18,361 nucleotides of DNA from Flavobacteriaceae bacterium (GTDB taxonomy: Bacteria > Bacteroidota > Bacteroidia > Flavobacteriales > Flavobacteriaceae). Within the stretch, counting starts at the first letter, position 1. Each line of letters begins with the position of its first letter. The notes beneath the pieces were generated by a model, which saw nothing but the letters and a program-made list of their open reading frames with translations, was not told the DNA's origin and ran no database searches. The DNA lies in contig JAMPYA010000023.1 in assembly GCA_023700885.1 (NCBI GenBank), positions 1-18,361 on the forward strand, written 5' to 3'. Of the stretch, positions 6,065 to 14,342 are shown piece by piece. The translations under genes and the position numbers were made by a program.

Positions 6065-6725
6065 AATGGAAGAAAAATTCAGAAAAGAATTGAACAATAG
6101 GTTAATTAAACCTAGTGAAAATTCATGGGATCGTTTGGACGCAATGTTAACAATTGCTGAAGAAAGAAAATCAAAACCAAAATTTCTTTGGATGTATGTT
6201 GCTGCCATTACTATTGGACTTTTACTTACAGCAACTTTAGTTTTTAATCAATTTAACAACCGTAGTATTGAACCTATAAATAAGGTGGTTATAGAACAAA
6301 AAAAATCTCCGATTAAAAATGAAGATGCCATTAAAAATTTAGATACTATAAAAACTGATTTAAATATTTTAAACAAAAAACTAATGGCCTCAGAAACAAA
6401 ATCGATAAAATTAAACCCTAAAACTCCATCAGAAAAAACCAATAAAGAACCATCAAATCAGGTTAAAATTGTAACCGAAATAAAAGGTGAAAATTTATTG
6501 GCAATAAATCAAAAAATTGAAGAAAAATCTGTTGATGAGATACTGGCATCAGTCCAAATAACCTCATCAGAAGGGTCTAAGAATTCATCTATAAAAGTAA
6601 ATGCACAAAATTTACTTCATCAAGTTGATGATCATTCGACCTTGACTTTTAAAGAAAAAGCGCTGGTGACCATTGCTGAAAATTATAAAAATATACAAAC
6701 CGCTATTGCCAATAGAAATCAATAA
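6051..6725 (+). CDS. Single-pass membrane protein, probable anti-sigma factor
   Basis: A 224-residue protein. It starts at the ATG at 6051, overlapping the sigma gene by 14 bases; an alternative ATG at 6066 follows the sigma stop directly. Residues 1-43 are cytosolic and charged, with a PSENSWDRLDAML motif that I recall from Bacteroidota proteins paired with ECF sigmas. Residues 45-65 form one hydrophobic membrane segment (WMYVAAITIGLLLTATLV). The rest is a Lys/Ser/Asn-rich, apparently disordered periplasmic part. There is no zinc-binding HxxxCxxC motif, so it is not a classical ZAS anti-sigma. Position, overlap and topology argue that it holds the sigma at the inner membrane and releases it on a periplasmic signal. 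Function is inferred; no domain of known structure is recognised. Confidence 0.75.
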   Translation: MKFDKMEEKFRKELNNRLIKPSENSWDRLDAMLTIAEERKSKPKFLWMYVAAITIGLLLTATLVFNQFNNRSIEPINKVVIEQKKSPIKNEDAIKNLDTIKTDLNILNKKLMASETKSIKLNPKTPSEKTNKEPSNQVKIVTEIKGENLLAINQKIEEKSVDEILASVQITSSEGSKNSSIKVNAQNLLHQVDDHSTLTFKEKALVTIAENYKNIQTAIANRNQ

Positions 6726-6794
6726 ATAAATCACATTATTAAAATAATTATTATGAAATAGCCATGTTTGCAAAAACACAAATACGAATGAAAA

Positions 6795-6830
6795 TATTCA
6801 TCAAACTGGCGAAACGCTAGTTCGTGAATA
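6795..6830 (+). other. Stable hairpin between the anti-sigma-like and outer-membrane protein genes
   Basis: TATTCA (6795-6800) pairs with TGAATA (6825-6830). After a small internal loop (TCA/CG), AACTGGCG (6804-6811) pairs with CGCTAGTT (6815-6822, one G-T pair) around an AAA loop. No T-run follows, so it is not a typical intrinsic terminator. It could stabilise or process the mRNA ahead of the outer-membrane protein gene. One frame through it (6757-6849) reads like protein (NIHQTGETLVREYQKENK then TAA) but has no usable start codon, so a remnant of a small gene is an alternative. Confidence 0.5.
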
Positions 6831-6899
6831 CCAAAAAGAAAATAAATAAGGAATGAACAATTCCATATGACAAATGAAAAACAAATAAAATATTTACAT

Positions 6900-7943
6900 A
6901 TGAAAAAATACCATTTATACCTAATTACCTGCATGTTACTTATTTTAACGTCTGTTAAAGCGCAAGAAACTTTTGAACATCGCGTAAGAGAAATTGCCGA
7001 TAAAATTGAAAAAATTACCAAACAAGAAAAAGAAGCCTTAAAAATTGAAGTTGAAGCTGTAAATGAAGAATTAAAAAAAGGAACCTTAACAGAATTACAA
7101 GCTGATGAAAAGAAATTAAAATTAGCTGAACAAAGAGCAAAACAGATTACTGAAAAAGTTTCTGTACTTGAAAAGGAAATAACGCTATTGGTGCAAGAAA
7201 AAGTTGACGGAAAAATTAATGATGAAAAACATCATGAAAAACACTCTTTTACTTTTTCAGGGATGAAATCTAAAGAAGATAAAATAGAATCCAAAAGAAA
7301 AAAATCAAGTACAACCTCACAATTTGTATTCGCTTTTGGTCTTAATAATTTAATGACAGACAACTCTGTTCAACATTCAGATTATAGATATTGGGGTTCT
7401 CATTTCTATGAATTTGGAGTAACTGGTAATAAAAGATTATTTAAAAATGATAATTTGCTACACTTAAAATACGGTTTATCTTTAATGTATAACAACTTAC
7501 GTCCAAATAATGATCAATATTTTATTGAAAATGGAAAACAGACTATTTTGACAACCAACTCCATTGACTTACAGGAATCTCGATTTAAGAATGTTAACTT
7601 AGTAGCACCAATTCATTTAGAGTTCGATTTTTCGGGCAATAAACGCAAAAGCGATGCTCACAAGTTTAAAACCCACGAAAGTTTTAGAATAGGTTTAGGC
7701 GGATTTATGGGTACAAATCTAAAAACAAAACAAATTTTGACGTATAGAGATTTGGCTGATAATAAAGTAACAGAAAAAACAAAAGGCGATTTTAATGTTA
7801 ATGATTTTATATACGGATTAAGTGCCTATATGGGTTATGAAGAAACTAGTTTATATATAAAATATGACCTCAATCCATTGTTTAAAAGCAATGTAGTAGA
7901 TCAAAACAATGTTTCATTGGGAATCAGATTTGATTTGAATTAA
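6900..7943 (+). CDS. Outer-membrane beta-barrel protein with N-terminal coiled coil
   Basis: A 347-residue protein from the ATG at 6900. The frame is open to an earlier ATG at 6867, but MKKYHLYLITCMLLILTSVKA starting at 6900 is a clean signal peptide with cleavage expected before QE at 22-23. Residues 24-110 are highly charged and heptad-like (many K/E/A/L), a probable periplasmic coiled coil. After a Lys/Ser-rich linker, about 135-347 show alternating amphipathic strands with many aromatic residues (FVFAFGLNN, FYEFGVTGNKRLF, SFRIGLGGFMG, SLYIKYDLNPLF) and a terminal strand ending SLGIRFDLN, typical of a small outer-membrane barrel. It follows the ECF sigma and anti-sigma genes, so it may be the sigma's target or its sensor. 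No specific function is assigned. Confidence 0.8.
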   Translation: MKKYHLYLITCMLLILTSVKAQETFEHRVREIADKIEKITKQEKEALKIEVEAVNEELKKGTLTELQADEKKLKLAEQRAKQITEKVSVLEKEITLLVQEKVDGKINDEKHHEKHSFTFSGMKSKEDKIESKRKKSSTTSQFVFAFGLNNLMTDNSVQHSDYRYWGSHFYEFGVTGNKRLFKNDNLLHLKYGLSLMYNNLRPNNDQYFIENGKQTILTTNSIDLQESRFKNVNLVAPIHLEFDFSGNKRKSDAHKFKTHESFRIGLGGFMGTNLKTKQILTYRDLADNKVTEKTKGDFNVNDFIYGLSAYMGYEETSLYIKYDLNPLFKSNVVDQNNVSLGIRFDLN

Positions 7944-7962
7944 GCTCTTTTATTTTAAAAAT

Positions 7963-7997
7963 AAAACGCTGTAAAATTATCATTTTGCAGCGTTTTT
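7963..7997 (+). terminator. Rho-independent terminator after the outer-membrane protein gene
   Basis: AAAACGCTG (7963-7971) pairs with CAGCGTTTT (7988-7996), extended inward by a T-G pair and AAAA/TTTT, and ends in TTTTT. It should stop transcription of the sigma/anti-sigma/outer-membrane operon. An AT-only palindrome, TTTTATTTT-A-AAAATAAAA (7948-7966), overlaps its 5' side and could form an alternative fold. Confidence 0.85.
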
Positions 7998-8125
7998 AAT
8001 TTCAAACGAAATCTCTAACTTGCTAAAAAAACGTCAAAAACTAATTTTACCTAACAGTAATAAAAACGGTAGTGTTCAAAAAAGTGTGTAAGTAAAAAAT
8101 ATCGTTAAAATAAAACATCAGATAA

Positions 8126-8935
8126 ATGAAGAAAGAGCAGCATTACATCAAAATAAATAAACAATCATGGAATCATAAAGTAGATTTTCATATAAAATCT
8201 AAATTTTATGATTTAGAAGGATTTTTAAATGGAAATACCTCTCTTAACGAAATTGAACTTCAACTTCTAAATGATATCAAAGGAAAAAGTATTTTGCATC
8301 TTCAGTGTCATTTTGGGCAGGATTCCATTTCATTAAGCAGGCTTGGAGCCCATGTTGTTGGGGTAGATTTCTCTGATAAAGCAATTGAAAAAGCAAAAGA
8401 ACTAACTAAAAAAACAAACACTCATACTACATTTATTTGTTGTGATATTTATGAATTACCAAATTATTTGGACAAACAATTCGATATTGTTTTTACCAGC
8501 TATGGCACTATTGGATGGCTGCCAGACCTAAACAAATGGGCTCAGGTTATTGCTAAATTTCTAAAACCAAATGGTAAATTTATCTTTGTAGATTTTCATC
8601 CTGTAGTTTGGATGTTTGACGATAATTTTGATAAAATTGGATATAATTATTTCAATTCAGGTGCTATTATTGAAACATTAAGCGGAACTTATGCAGACAA
8701 AGAAGCAGCAATTAATCAAGAATACGTTATGTGGAATCATAGTATTAGCGAGATTCTGAATAGTTTAATAAAAAACAACCTTGAAATTAATTCATTTGAT
8801 GAGTTTGATTATTCACCGTACAATTGTTTTAACAATACCGTAGAATTTGAACCAAAAAAATACCGTATAAAACAGCTCGAAAATAAAATTCCGATGCTTT
8901 TTGCACTCGTTGGAACTAAGAAAGACAAGGGTTGA
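8126..8935 (+). CDS. Class I SAM-dependent methyltransferase
   Basis: A 269-residue protein of the Methyltransf_11/25 type. Motif I is at residues 53-64 (GKSILHLQCHFG; the family usually has a Gly-rich LDLGCGxG loop, here LQCHFGQD), with the acidic Asp81 at the end of strand 2 (VVGVDFS) that binds the SAM ribose. FDIVFTSYGTIGWLPDL forms the motif IV region and FLKPNGKFIFVDF the post-core motif. This LHLQCHFGQDS variant is frequent in annotated small-molecule methyltransferases of Bacteroidota and Firmicutes, substrate unknown. The gene has no cotranscribed neighbour: a terminator lies upstream and the next gene is convergent, 14 bases away. No TAnnTTTG promoter is visible in its leader. Family call firm; substrate cannot be named. 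Confidence 0.87.
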   Translation: MKKEQHYIKINKQSWNHKVDFHIKSKFYDLEGFLNGNTSLNEIELQLLNDIKGKSILHLQCHFGQDSISLSRLGAHVVGVDFSDKAIEKAKELTKKTNTHTTFICCDIYELPNYLDKQFDIVFTSYGTIGWLPDLNKWAQVIAKFLKPNGKFIFVDFHPVVWMFDDNFDKIGYNYFNSGAIIETLSGTYADKEAAINQEYVMWNHSISEILNSLIKNNLEINSFDEFDYSPYNCFNNTVEFEPKKYRIKQLENKIPMLFALVGTKKDKG

Positions 8936-8949
8936 TAAATTATCCTTTT

Positions 8950-10755
8950 TTAAAAATCCTTACATTTTTTCTCTAACTCTGCTTGATATTCTTCTAAAAC
9001 AGGTTTTACGGTACTTTCAGGCAAATCTGCAACACGAATATACATAAGACCATCAATAGCATTATTGAAATCAGGATCTACATTAAATGCAACTAATTTG
9101 GCATTTTGTTTTACGTATTTTTTAATTAACACTGGTAATCGTAATGCACCGGGTTCTACTTCTTCAATAATTTTATCAAACTTATTCAAATCGGCTTTTG
9201 TGGCATCAAAAACAAAATCTTTATCACAATCTTTTAGTTTTACCTTAAATTCCTTTTTAGGACGCACAAATTGTGCAATAAAAGGATCATAATAATTAGA
9301 ACGCATAAATTCTATCATGAGTGATTTAGAAAAATCTGAAAACTTATTACTTATACTTACACCACCCATCAAAAATTTATGGTTTGGATACCGCAAAGTA
9401 ACATGAACAATACCTTTCCAAAGCAAAAATAATGGCATCGGTTTTTGCTGATATTCTTTAATAATAAAAGCTCTACCCATTTCAATGGTATGAGACATCA
9501 TATCGTATAATTCAGGTTCTAATCTAAAAAGTGAATGTACATAAAACCCTTCAATTCCAAATTTTTGATAAATTTCTTCACCTAAACCCATCCGGTAAGC
9601 CCCTGCAATTTTTTGCGCTTCCCTATCCCAAAGGATTAAATGATGGTAAAATGTGTCGTATTGATCAATATCGAGTGATTCATTAGTTCCTTCTCCAACT
9701 TCTCTAAAAGTAATTTCGCGTAATCGACCAATTTCATACATAATAGAAGGTATTTGATCACTTTTTGCAAAATATACCTCGTAATTATTACTTTCTAATA
9801 AACGCGCATCTGCTTCTTTTAACAATTCAATTTCATGTATCAATTCATGTACACTTCCCTGTTTTACTATATCTTTTGGGAGTTTTTTAAGTCCTGGAAT
9901 TTTAATAGTTGGCGTTCTAAAAAATTTTAATTTTTTATGATATGGCTGAGCCAACATATACGTTTTTTTTCTTAAAAATTCGTGATATTCCTTAAAATCT
10001 ACCATTTCATTTTGCTCTTTTGGTGTAATAGGTTTACCAATTCTTACTTTAATAATCCTATTTTTTTGAGAGAGTAATTCTGATGGTAATTTTGCGGTTC
10101 TTAATTTGTCATTAATTTTTGATAATAAATAAAATAACCAGCTATTTTGGGCGTGAAAATAAATAGGTACTACGGGGACATTTAATTTTTTAACAAGTTT
10201 TACAGTACCTTCATTCCATGGTTTATCTATAATTAATTGGCCATCTTTATAAGTAGAAACTTCTCCGGCCGGAAAAATTCCCAATGCTTTTCCACTTTGA
10301 ACATGTTGAATTGCTCCTTTTAATCCGCTGTAACTTGAGTGATTTTCATACTCTTCATCAAAAGGATTGACAGGTAAAACAAAAGGTTTTAACGGCACTA
10401 TTTTATGAATTAAAAAGTTGCCAATGATTTTAAAATCTGGTCTATTTTCTAACATTAATTTTAAAAGCAATACACCATCAATTCCACCAAGCGGATGATT
10501 TGATATAGAAATAAAGGGTCCTTCTTTTGGAATTCTCTTTAAATCTTCTTCCGGAATTTCAAATTTAATTTGAAATTCATCCAAGGTTTGATTTAAAAAG
10601 TCCAAATCTTTGAGGTGCTTGTGCTTTTGATAAACTTTTTCAATTGTTGATATGCGCAATACTTTTAAAAGAATCCAGCCAATTCCATTCCCAAAAATTC
10701 CATACTTATCAAACTTTATAGCTTTGGCTACTTCTTTTGCAGTAACTAATTTCAT
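8950..10755 (-). CDS. olsF: Bifunctional lipid acyltransferase: N-terminal PlsC-like O-acyltransferase, C-terminal GNAT-like N-acyltransferase (OlsF-type)
   Basis: A 601-residue two-domain protein. Residues about 70-275 form a PlsC/LPLAT acyltransferase: SNHPLGGID supplies the catalytic HxxxxxD pair (His87, Asp93) and FPAGEVSTY (161-169) is the glycerol-phosphate acyltransferase EGT-type motif. Residues about 310-520 form a hemolysin/OlsB-like acyl-ACP-dependent N-acyltransferase (REITFREVGEG, IAGAYRMGLGE, FLLWKGIVHV, GGVSISNKF). In Serratia and Flavobacterium johnsoniae such a fusion (OlsF) makes ornithine lipid by N- then O-acylation; related Bacteroides enzymes make glycine lipids. So it probably builds phosphorus-free aminolipids of the membranes, though the amino acid acylated cannot be predicted. 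It lies 31 bases downstream of aspartokinase on the same strand and is probably cotranscribed. Confident on domains, moderate on product. Confidence 0.8.
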   Translation of the reverse strand: MKLVTAKEVAKAIKFDKYGIFGNGIGWILLKVLRISTIEKVYQKHKHLKDLDFLNQTLDEFQIKFEIPEEDLKRIPKEGPFISISNHPLGGIDGVLLLKLMLENRPDFKIIGNFLIHKIVPLKPFVLPVNPFDEEYENHSSYSGLKGAIQHVQSGKALGIFPAGEVSTYKDGQLIIDKPWNEGTVKLVKKLNVPVVPIYFHAQNSWLFYLLSKINDKLRTAKLPSELLSQKNRIIKVRIGKPITPKEQNEMVDFKEYHEFLRKKTYMLAQPYHKKLKFFRTPTIKIPGLKKLPKDIVKQGSVHELIHEIELLKEADARLLESNNYEVYFAKSDQIPSIMYEIGRLREITFREVGEGTNESLDIDQYDTFYHHLILWDREAQKIAGAYRMGLGEEIYQKFGIEGFYVHSLFRLEPELYDMMSHTIEMGRAFIIKEYQQKPMPLFLLWKGIVHVTLRYPNHKFLMGGVSISNKFSDFSKSLMIEFMRSNYYDPFIAQFVRPKKEFKVKLKDCDKDFVFDATKADLNKFDKIIEEVEPGALRLPVLIKKYVKQNAKLVAFNVDPDFNNAIDGLMYIRVADLPESTVKPVLEEYQAELEKKCKDF

Positions 10756-10786
10756 GCGTTTTTTAATTTATTAAAAGTTACAAAAT

Positions 10787-12037
10787 CTATTTTACAACAA
10801 TTTGAACTGTTTCTTTATTTAGTTGTTTTAATAAAACTTCTCTATTTTCTTCAACTTTTTTAAGTGATTGTTCATTAAAATGTCTAATGGTATACAGCGT
10901 TAAATCTTTATCATAATTTACTAAATATTTCAATTTTAATTCTTCAAGAAATTTTTCAAAGTTGTTGAAATTATCATCAACACAAACAGAAAAACTTATC
11001 GCTGAATTTTGAATTAAGTTAACTTTTAGTTGAAAATCATGTAATAATTTAAAAATATCACTGATGTTATACTCAACCATAAATGAAAAATCTAAAGCCG
11101 AAATTGAAATTAATATTTGATTTTTCTTCACTATAAAACAGGGCACAAAAGGCTCTAATACTGCACCTTTACTAACAGAAGTTCCTTTTTTAGTTATGTC
11201 TATAAATGAACGTACAAATAGTGGAATATTTTTATTTTGCAGCGGTTTTAAAGTTTTTGGATGTATAACTGATGCACCGTAGAAAGCCATTTCTATTGCT
11301 TCTGTATATGAAATTTGATTTAACAATGTTGTTTCTTCAAAATGTCGTGGGTCTGCGTTTAAAACGCCAGGAACATCTTTCCAAATAGTTACACTTTCTG
11401 CATCTAAGCAATAGGCAAAAATAGCAGCGGTATAATCGGATCCCTCTCTTCCTAAAGTAGTAGTTAAGCCATGTTCTGTAGCGCCTAAAAAACCTTGAGT
11501 AATCGTCAATTTTTCAATATTCAAATTGTTTGAAATATTTTCTTGTGTGACCCTCCAATTAACTAACGGATCTCTATAATTAGTATCTGTTTTTATAAAA
11601 TTTCGCACATCAATCCATTGATTTTCAACACCAATATCATTTAAATAATTACTTACAATTTTAGTCGAAATTAACTCGCCATAACTTACAATTTGATCGT
11701 ATATATAATTGTAATTTGTAGATTTATTCATCATCATAAAACCACTCATTTCAACATAAAACTGCTCAATATCGTTTAATGTAGTAACTGAATTATCGCC
11801 AAATAAATCATTTATAATATTTTCATGATATGATTTAATATAATTGATGTTTTGAGCTATTTCTTTAGTTTGATTAAAATAAGATTTGGCAATTTCTTCT
11901 AAAGCGTTAGTCATTTTACCCATAGCAGAAATTACCACAATAGTCTTATCAGATCCTTCTTGTTTTAAAACCGCAGCAATATTTCTAACTCCAACAGCAT
12001 CTTTTACAGACGCTCCACCAAATTTAAATATCTTCAT
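10787..12037 (-). CDS. Aspartokinase (monofunctional)
   Basis: A 416-residue protein catalysing ATP-dependent phosphorylation of aspartate, the entry to lysine, threonine, methionine and diaminopimelate synthesis in the cytosol. The amino-acid kinase domain spans residues 1-285: KFGGASV at 5-11, VVISAMGKMTNAL at 34-46, TTLGREGSDYTA at 193-204 (ATP/aspartate site), then WKDVPGVLNADPR and GASVIHPKTLKPL. Residues about 305-400 form a regulatory ACT-like region (ISISALDFSF...), weakly conserved, so feedback inhibition may differ from LysC of enteric bacteria. No homoserine dehydrogenase domain is attached. The start overlaps the end of the GNAT gene by 14 bases, and an acyltransferase gene follows after 31 bases, so the three form an operon with no obvious shared pathway. 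The symbol (lysC or thrA-like) cannot be settled from sequence. Confidence 0.93.
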   Translation of the reverse strand: MKIFKFGGASVKDAVGVRNIAAVLKQEGSDKTIVVISAMGKMTNALEEIAKSYFNQTKEIAQNINYIKSYHENIINDLFGDNSVTTLNDIEQFYVEMSGFMMMNKSTNYNYIYDQIVSYGELISTKIVSNYLNDIGVENQWIDVRNFIKTDTNYRDPLVNWRVTQENISNNLNIEKLTITQGFLGATEHGLTTTLGREGSDYTAAIFAYCLDAESVTIWKDVPGVLNADPRHFEETTLLNQISYTEAIEMAFYGASVIHPKTLKPLQNKNIPLFVRSFIDITKKGTSVSKGAVLEPFVPCFIVKKNQILISISALDFSFMVEYNISDIFKLLHDFQLKVNLIQNSAISFSVCVDDNFNNFEKFLEELKLKYLVNYDKDLTLYTIRHFNEQSLKKVEENREVLLKQLNKETVQIVVK

Positions 12038-12518
12038 TTGATACGCTATTTATATAATTAATTAAATTTTCTTCTGTCATTTGAACGGTTTCCCATCCTT
12101 TTAAAATTGATGCTCCACTTTTTTTATAAAAATCAATTGCTGGCGTATTCCAATCTAAAACCACCCATTCTACTCTTCTTACTTTTTCGTTTAATGCATA
12201 CTTCAAAACTTCATCATAAAGCGCTTTCCCAATCCCTAATTGTCTTTTATTTTCTTTTACTATTAAATCTTCTAAATGAATAGTTTTTCCTTTCCAAGTT
12301 GAATAACGATTGTAAAATAAAGCCATTCCAACGATTTCATCATCATATACTGCAATAAAAGTTTGAAATAAAGGGTTTGAAGCAAAACCATCTCTAACTA
12401 AATCATCAACAGTAACAACAACAGCTGCGGGCTCTCTTTCAAAAGTTGCAAGTTCTTTTATTAAACCTAAAACAGCAGGCATGTCCTCTTTTTTCCCTTT
12501 ACGTATTACTAAGCTCAT
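12024..12518 (-). CDS. GNAT-family N-acetyltransferase, diamine acetyltransferase-like
   Basis: A 164-residue protein from the ATG at 12518 (MSLVIRKGKKEDM). The frame extends upstream to 12623, but that part would overlap the divergent fbp gene and its residues do not fit a GNAT, so the shorter start is chosen; it also lies about 12 bases after the predicted transcription start. The GNAT fold is clear: PAVLGLIKELATFE in helix 1, IVGMALFYNRYSTWKGKTIHLEDLIV in strands 3-4, and the acetyl-CoA loop RQLGIGKAL (Q/RxxGxG/A). The STWKGKTIHLEDLIV segment is typical of spermidine/spermine acetyltransferase (SAT1)-type proteins, so a polyamine or related amine is a plausible acceptor, unproven. First gene of the operon with aspartokinase, overlapping it by 14 bases. 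Confidence 0.87.
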   Translation of the reverse strand: MSLVIRKGKKEDMPAVLGLIKELATFEREPAAVVVTVDDLVRDGFASNPLFQTFIAVYDDEIVGMALFYNRYSTWKGKTIHLEDLIVKENKRQLGIGKALYDEVLKYALNEKVRRVEWVVLDWNTPAIDFYKKSGASILKGWETVQMTEENLINYINSVSNEDI

Positions 12519-12535
12519 ATTAATAGAATTTTTGA

Positions 12536-12564
12536 CAAATTTAACGATATTTGCATACACCAAC
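12536..12564 (-). promoter_or_regulatory. Promoter of the GNAT-aspartokinase-acyltransferase operon
   Basis: On the - strand, GTTG (12564-12561) lies 17 bases before TAAATTTG (12543-12536), a perfect TAnnTTTG box with an acceptable spacer. The start point would be near 12530, giving a leader of about 12 bases to the ATG at 12518. It sits in the 61-base divergent gap shared with fbp; no equally good promoter was found facing fbp. Confidence 0.5.
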
Positions 12565-12579
12565 ATAATATCGCTTAAA

Positions 12580-13602
12580 ATGAGAGAGAAACATATTACC
12601 TTAGGAGAATTCATTATTGACAAACAAGAAGAATTTAAATACAGTTCCGGAGAACTTTCTAAACTTATTAACTCTATTAGACTTGCAGCTAAAGTTGTAA
12701 ATTACGAAGTTAACAAAGCCGGATTAGTCGATATTTTAGGCGCCACAAGCACTATAAACATTCAGGGTGAACAACAACAAAAATTAGATGCTTATGCTAA
12801 TGAAGTGTTTATGCAAGCACTTATTAATAGGGAAATAGTTTGCGGAATTGCAAGTGAAGAAGATGATAATTATATCACCATAAAAGGAAAAAATAACGAT
12901 AACAATAATAAATATGTTGTTTTAATGGATCCACTTGATGGTTCCTCTAATATTGATGTAAATGTTTCTGTAGGTACTATTTTTTCAGTTTATAGAAGAA
13001 TCACTCCTCCCGGAACTCCGGTTCAAGAAGTTGATTTTTTACAAAAAGGAAGCCAACAAGTTGCAGCAGGTTATGTAGTTTACGGAACTTCAACCATGTT
13101 GGTTTATACAACCGGTCATGGCGTAAATGGATTTACTTTAAACCCTGCTATTGGAGTTTTTTACTTGTCACATCCTAATATGGAGTATCCTAAAGATGGA
13201 ACCATCTATTCAATAAATGAAGGAAATTATGTTCATTTTCCTCAAGGTGTAAAAGATTATCTCAAATATTGTCAAAAAGAAGAAGGAGATCGTCCTTATA
13301 CTTCACGTTACATTGGTTCTTTAGTTTCAGATTTTCATAGAAATATGATTAAAGGAGGAATCTATATTTATCCAACTAGCACCAAAGCTCCAAAAGGAAA
13401 GCTTCGGTTGTTATATGAAGCTAACCCAATGGCCTTTATAGCAGAGCAAGCAAAAGGAGCTGCAACTGATGGTTATATGCGTACAATGGATATACAACCA
13501 ACCTCATTGCACCAACGTGTACCCTTTTTCTGCGGCAGTATAAATATGGTAAAAAAAGTTAATGAATTTATGGCAAAGTACCCAAACGATGCTAATTATT
13601 AA
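12580..13602 (+). CDS. fbp: Fructose-1,6-bisphosphatase, class I
   Basis: A 340-residue protein, normal length, from the ATG at 12580 (MREKHITLGEFI). The upstream in-frame extension to 12481 runs antisense through the divergent GNAT gene and is rejected. Hallmarks: ASEED at 91-95 and the metal/substrate motif VVLMDPLDGSSNIDVN at 113-128, then RYIGSLVSDFHRNM (substrate-binding Arg/Tyr), GKLRLLYEANPMAFIAEQAKG, and a typical C-terminal RVPFFCGS. It hydrolyses fructose 1,6-bisphosphate to fructose 6-phosphate in gluconeogenesis, Mg-dependent, in the cytosol. It is divergent from the GNAT/aspartokinase operon with only 61 bases between starts, so the two share regulatory space. The sod gene follows 107 bases later behind its own -7 box, so the two are probably separate transcripts. 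Confidence 0.96.
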   Translation: MREKHITLGEFIIDKQEEFKYSSGELSKLINSIRLAAKVVNYEVNKAGLVDILGATSTINIQGEQQQKLDAYANEVFMQALINREIVCGIASEEDDNYITIKGKNNDNNNKYVVLMDPLDGSSNIDVNVSVGTIFSVYRRITPPGTPVQEVDFLQKGSQQVAAGYVVYGTSTMLVYTTGHGVNGFTLNPAIGVFYLSHPNMEYPKDGTIYSINEGNYVHFPQGVKDYLKYCQKEEGDRPYTSRYIGSLVSDFHRNMIKGGIYIYPTSTKAPKGKLRLLYEANPMAFIAEQAKGAATDGYMRTMDIQPTSLHQRVPFFCGSINMVKKVNEFMAKYPNDANY

Positions 13603-13676
13603 TCTATTATAAGATTAAACGATATTCCGATAAGAAGATTCAATTAAGGCTATAATAATTTAGATCTTTTGTTCGT

Positions 13677-13684
13677 TATCTTTG
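13677..13684 (+). promoter_or_regulatory. Predicted -7 box of the superoxide dismutase promoter
   Basis: TATCTTTG matches the Bacteroidota TAnnTTTG -7 consensus perfectly, 25 bases before the start codon. No TTTG is seen 17-23 bases further upstream, so the -33 element is weak or absent. The leader that follows (AAAGAAAAATAAATT) is A-rich and lacks a Shine-Dalgarno sequence, typical of the phylum. Confidence 0.45.
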
Positions 13685-13709
13685 ATATAACGTTAAAGAA
13701 AAATAAATT

Positions 13710-14318
13710 ATGTCATTTGAATTGCCAAAATTAAACTATTCGTACGATGCCTTAGAGCCCTATATTGATGCTCGTACCATGGAAATACATCATACAAAAC
13801 ATCATCAAGCCTATATTAATAATTTAAATGCAGCTGTAGAAGGAACCGAACTAGAAGGTAATTCTATTGAATCTATTCTTTCAAATTTGGATATGAATAA
13901 TAAAGCTGTTAGAAATAATGGTGGTGGATTTTACAATCACAATTTATATTGGGCCGTTATGAGTCCAAATGGTGGAGGAAAACCAACAGGAGATTTAGGA
14001 GAAGCTATTAATATTGCTTTCGGATCTTTTGAAAATTTTAAAGATCTATTCTCAAAAGCTGCTGCTACCCAATTCGGTTCTGGATGGGCTTGGTTATGTG
14101 TTGATAAAGATGGTAAATTAACTGTTTGCTCAACCCCAAATCAAGATAATACATTGATGCCGGGAGTTGGTTGTGGTGGTTTTCCTATATTAGGAATTGA
14201 TGTTTGGGAGCATGCCTATTATTTAAATTATCAAAATAGAAGACCTGATTATATAAACGCTTTTTTTAATGTAATTAATTGGGAAGTAGTTTCAGAAAGA
14301 TATATAAAAAGAAAGTAG
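13710..14318 (+). CDS. sodA: Superoxide dismutase, Fe/Mn family, Mn-type residues
   Basis: A 202-residue cytosolic enzyme (no signal peptide) converting superoxide to oxygen and hydrogen peroxide. The four metal ligands are His27 (EIHHTKHH), His77 (GGGFYNHNLYW), Asp164 and His168 (GIDVWEHAYY). The residues that separate the two classes point to manganese: Gly73 four residues before the second ligand and Gln145 in TPNQD, as in E. coli MnSOD, rather than the Gln/Ala arrangement of FeSOD. Cambialistic use of both metals remains possible. The C-terminus NRRPDYINAFFNVINWE is canonical. It has its own -7 box and is closed by a perfect palindromic terminator shared with the convergent gene, so it is probably monocistronic. 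Family call certain; metal choice inferred from two positions. Confidence 0.95.
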   Translation: MSFELPKLNYSYDALEPYIDARTMEIHHTKHHQAYINNLNAAVEGTELEGNSIESILSNLDMNNKAVRNNGGGFYNHNLYWAVMSPNGGGKPTGDLGEAINIAFGSFENFKDLFSKAAATQFGSGWAWLCVDKDGKLTVCSTPNQDNTLMPGVGCGGFPILGIDVWEHAYYLNYQNRRPDYINAFFNVINWEVVSERYIKRK

Positions 14319-14342
14319 TTAGTTAGTTAAAGTTGTAATGTT

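Noticed and set aside
8936..8965. Terminator between the convergent SAM methyltransferase and acyltransferase genes
   Set aside because: T- and A-runs and a repeated ATCCTT are present, but they do not form a convincing GC-containing stem.
12531..12553. fbp promoter made of TTTG (12531) and GATATTTG (12546)
   Set aside because: The spacer is only 11 bases and the -7 box lacks its first T, so it is not counted as a promoter.
12481..12623. Overlapping N-terminal extensions of the divergent GNAT and fbp genes
   Set aside because: Both extensions read antisense to each other and do not fit the families; the internal ATGs at 12518 and 12580 give normal proteins and leave room for a promoter.
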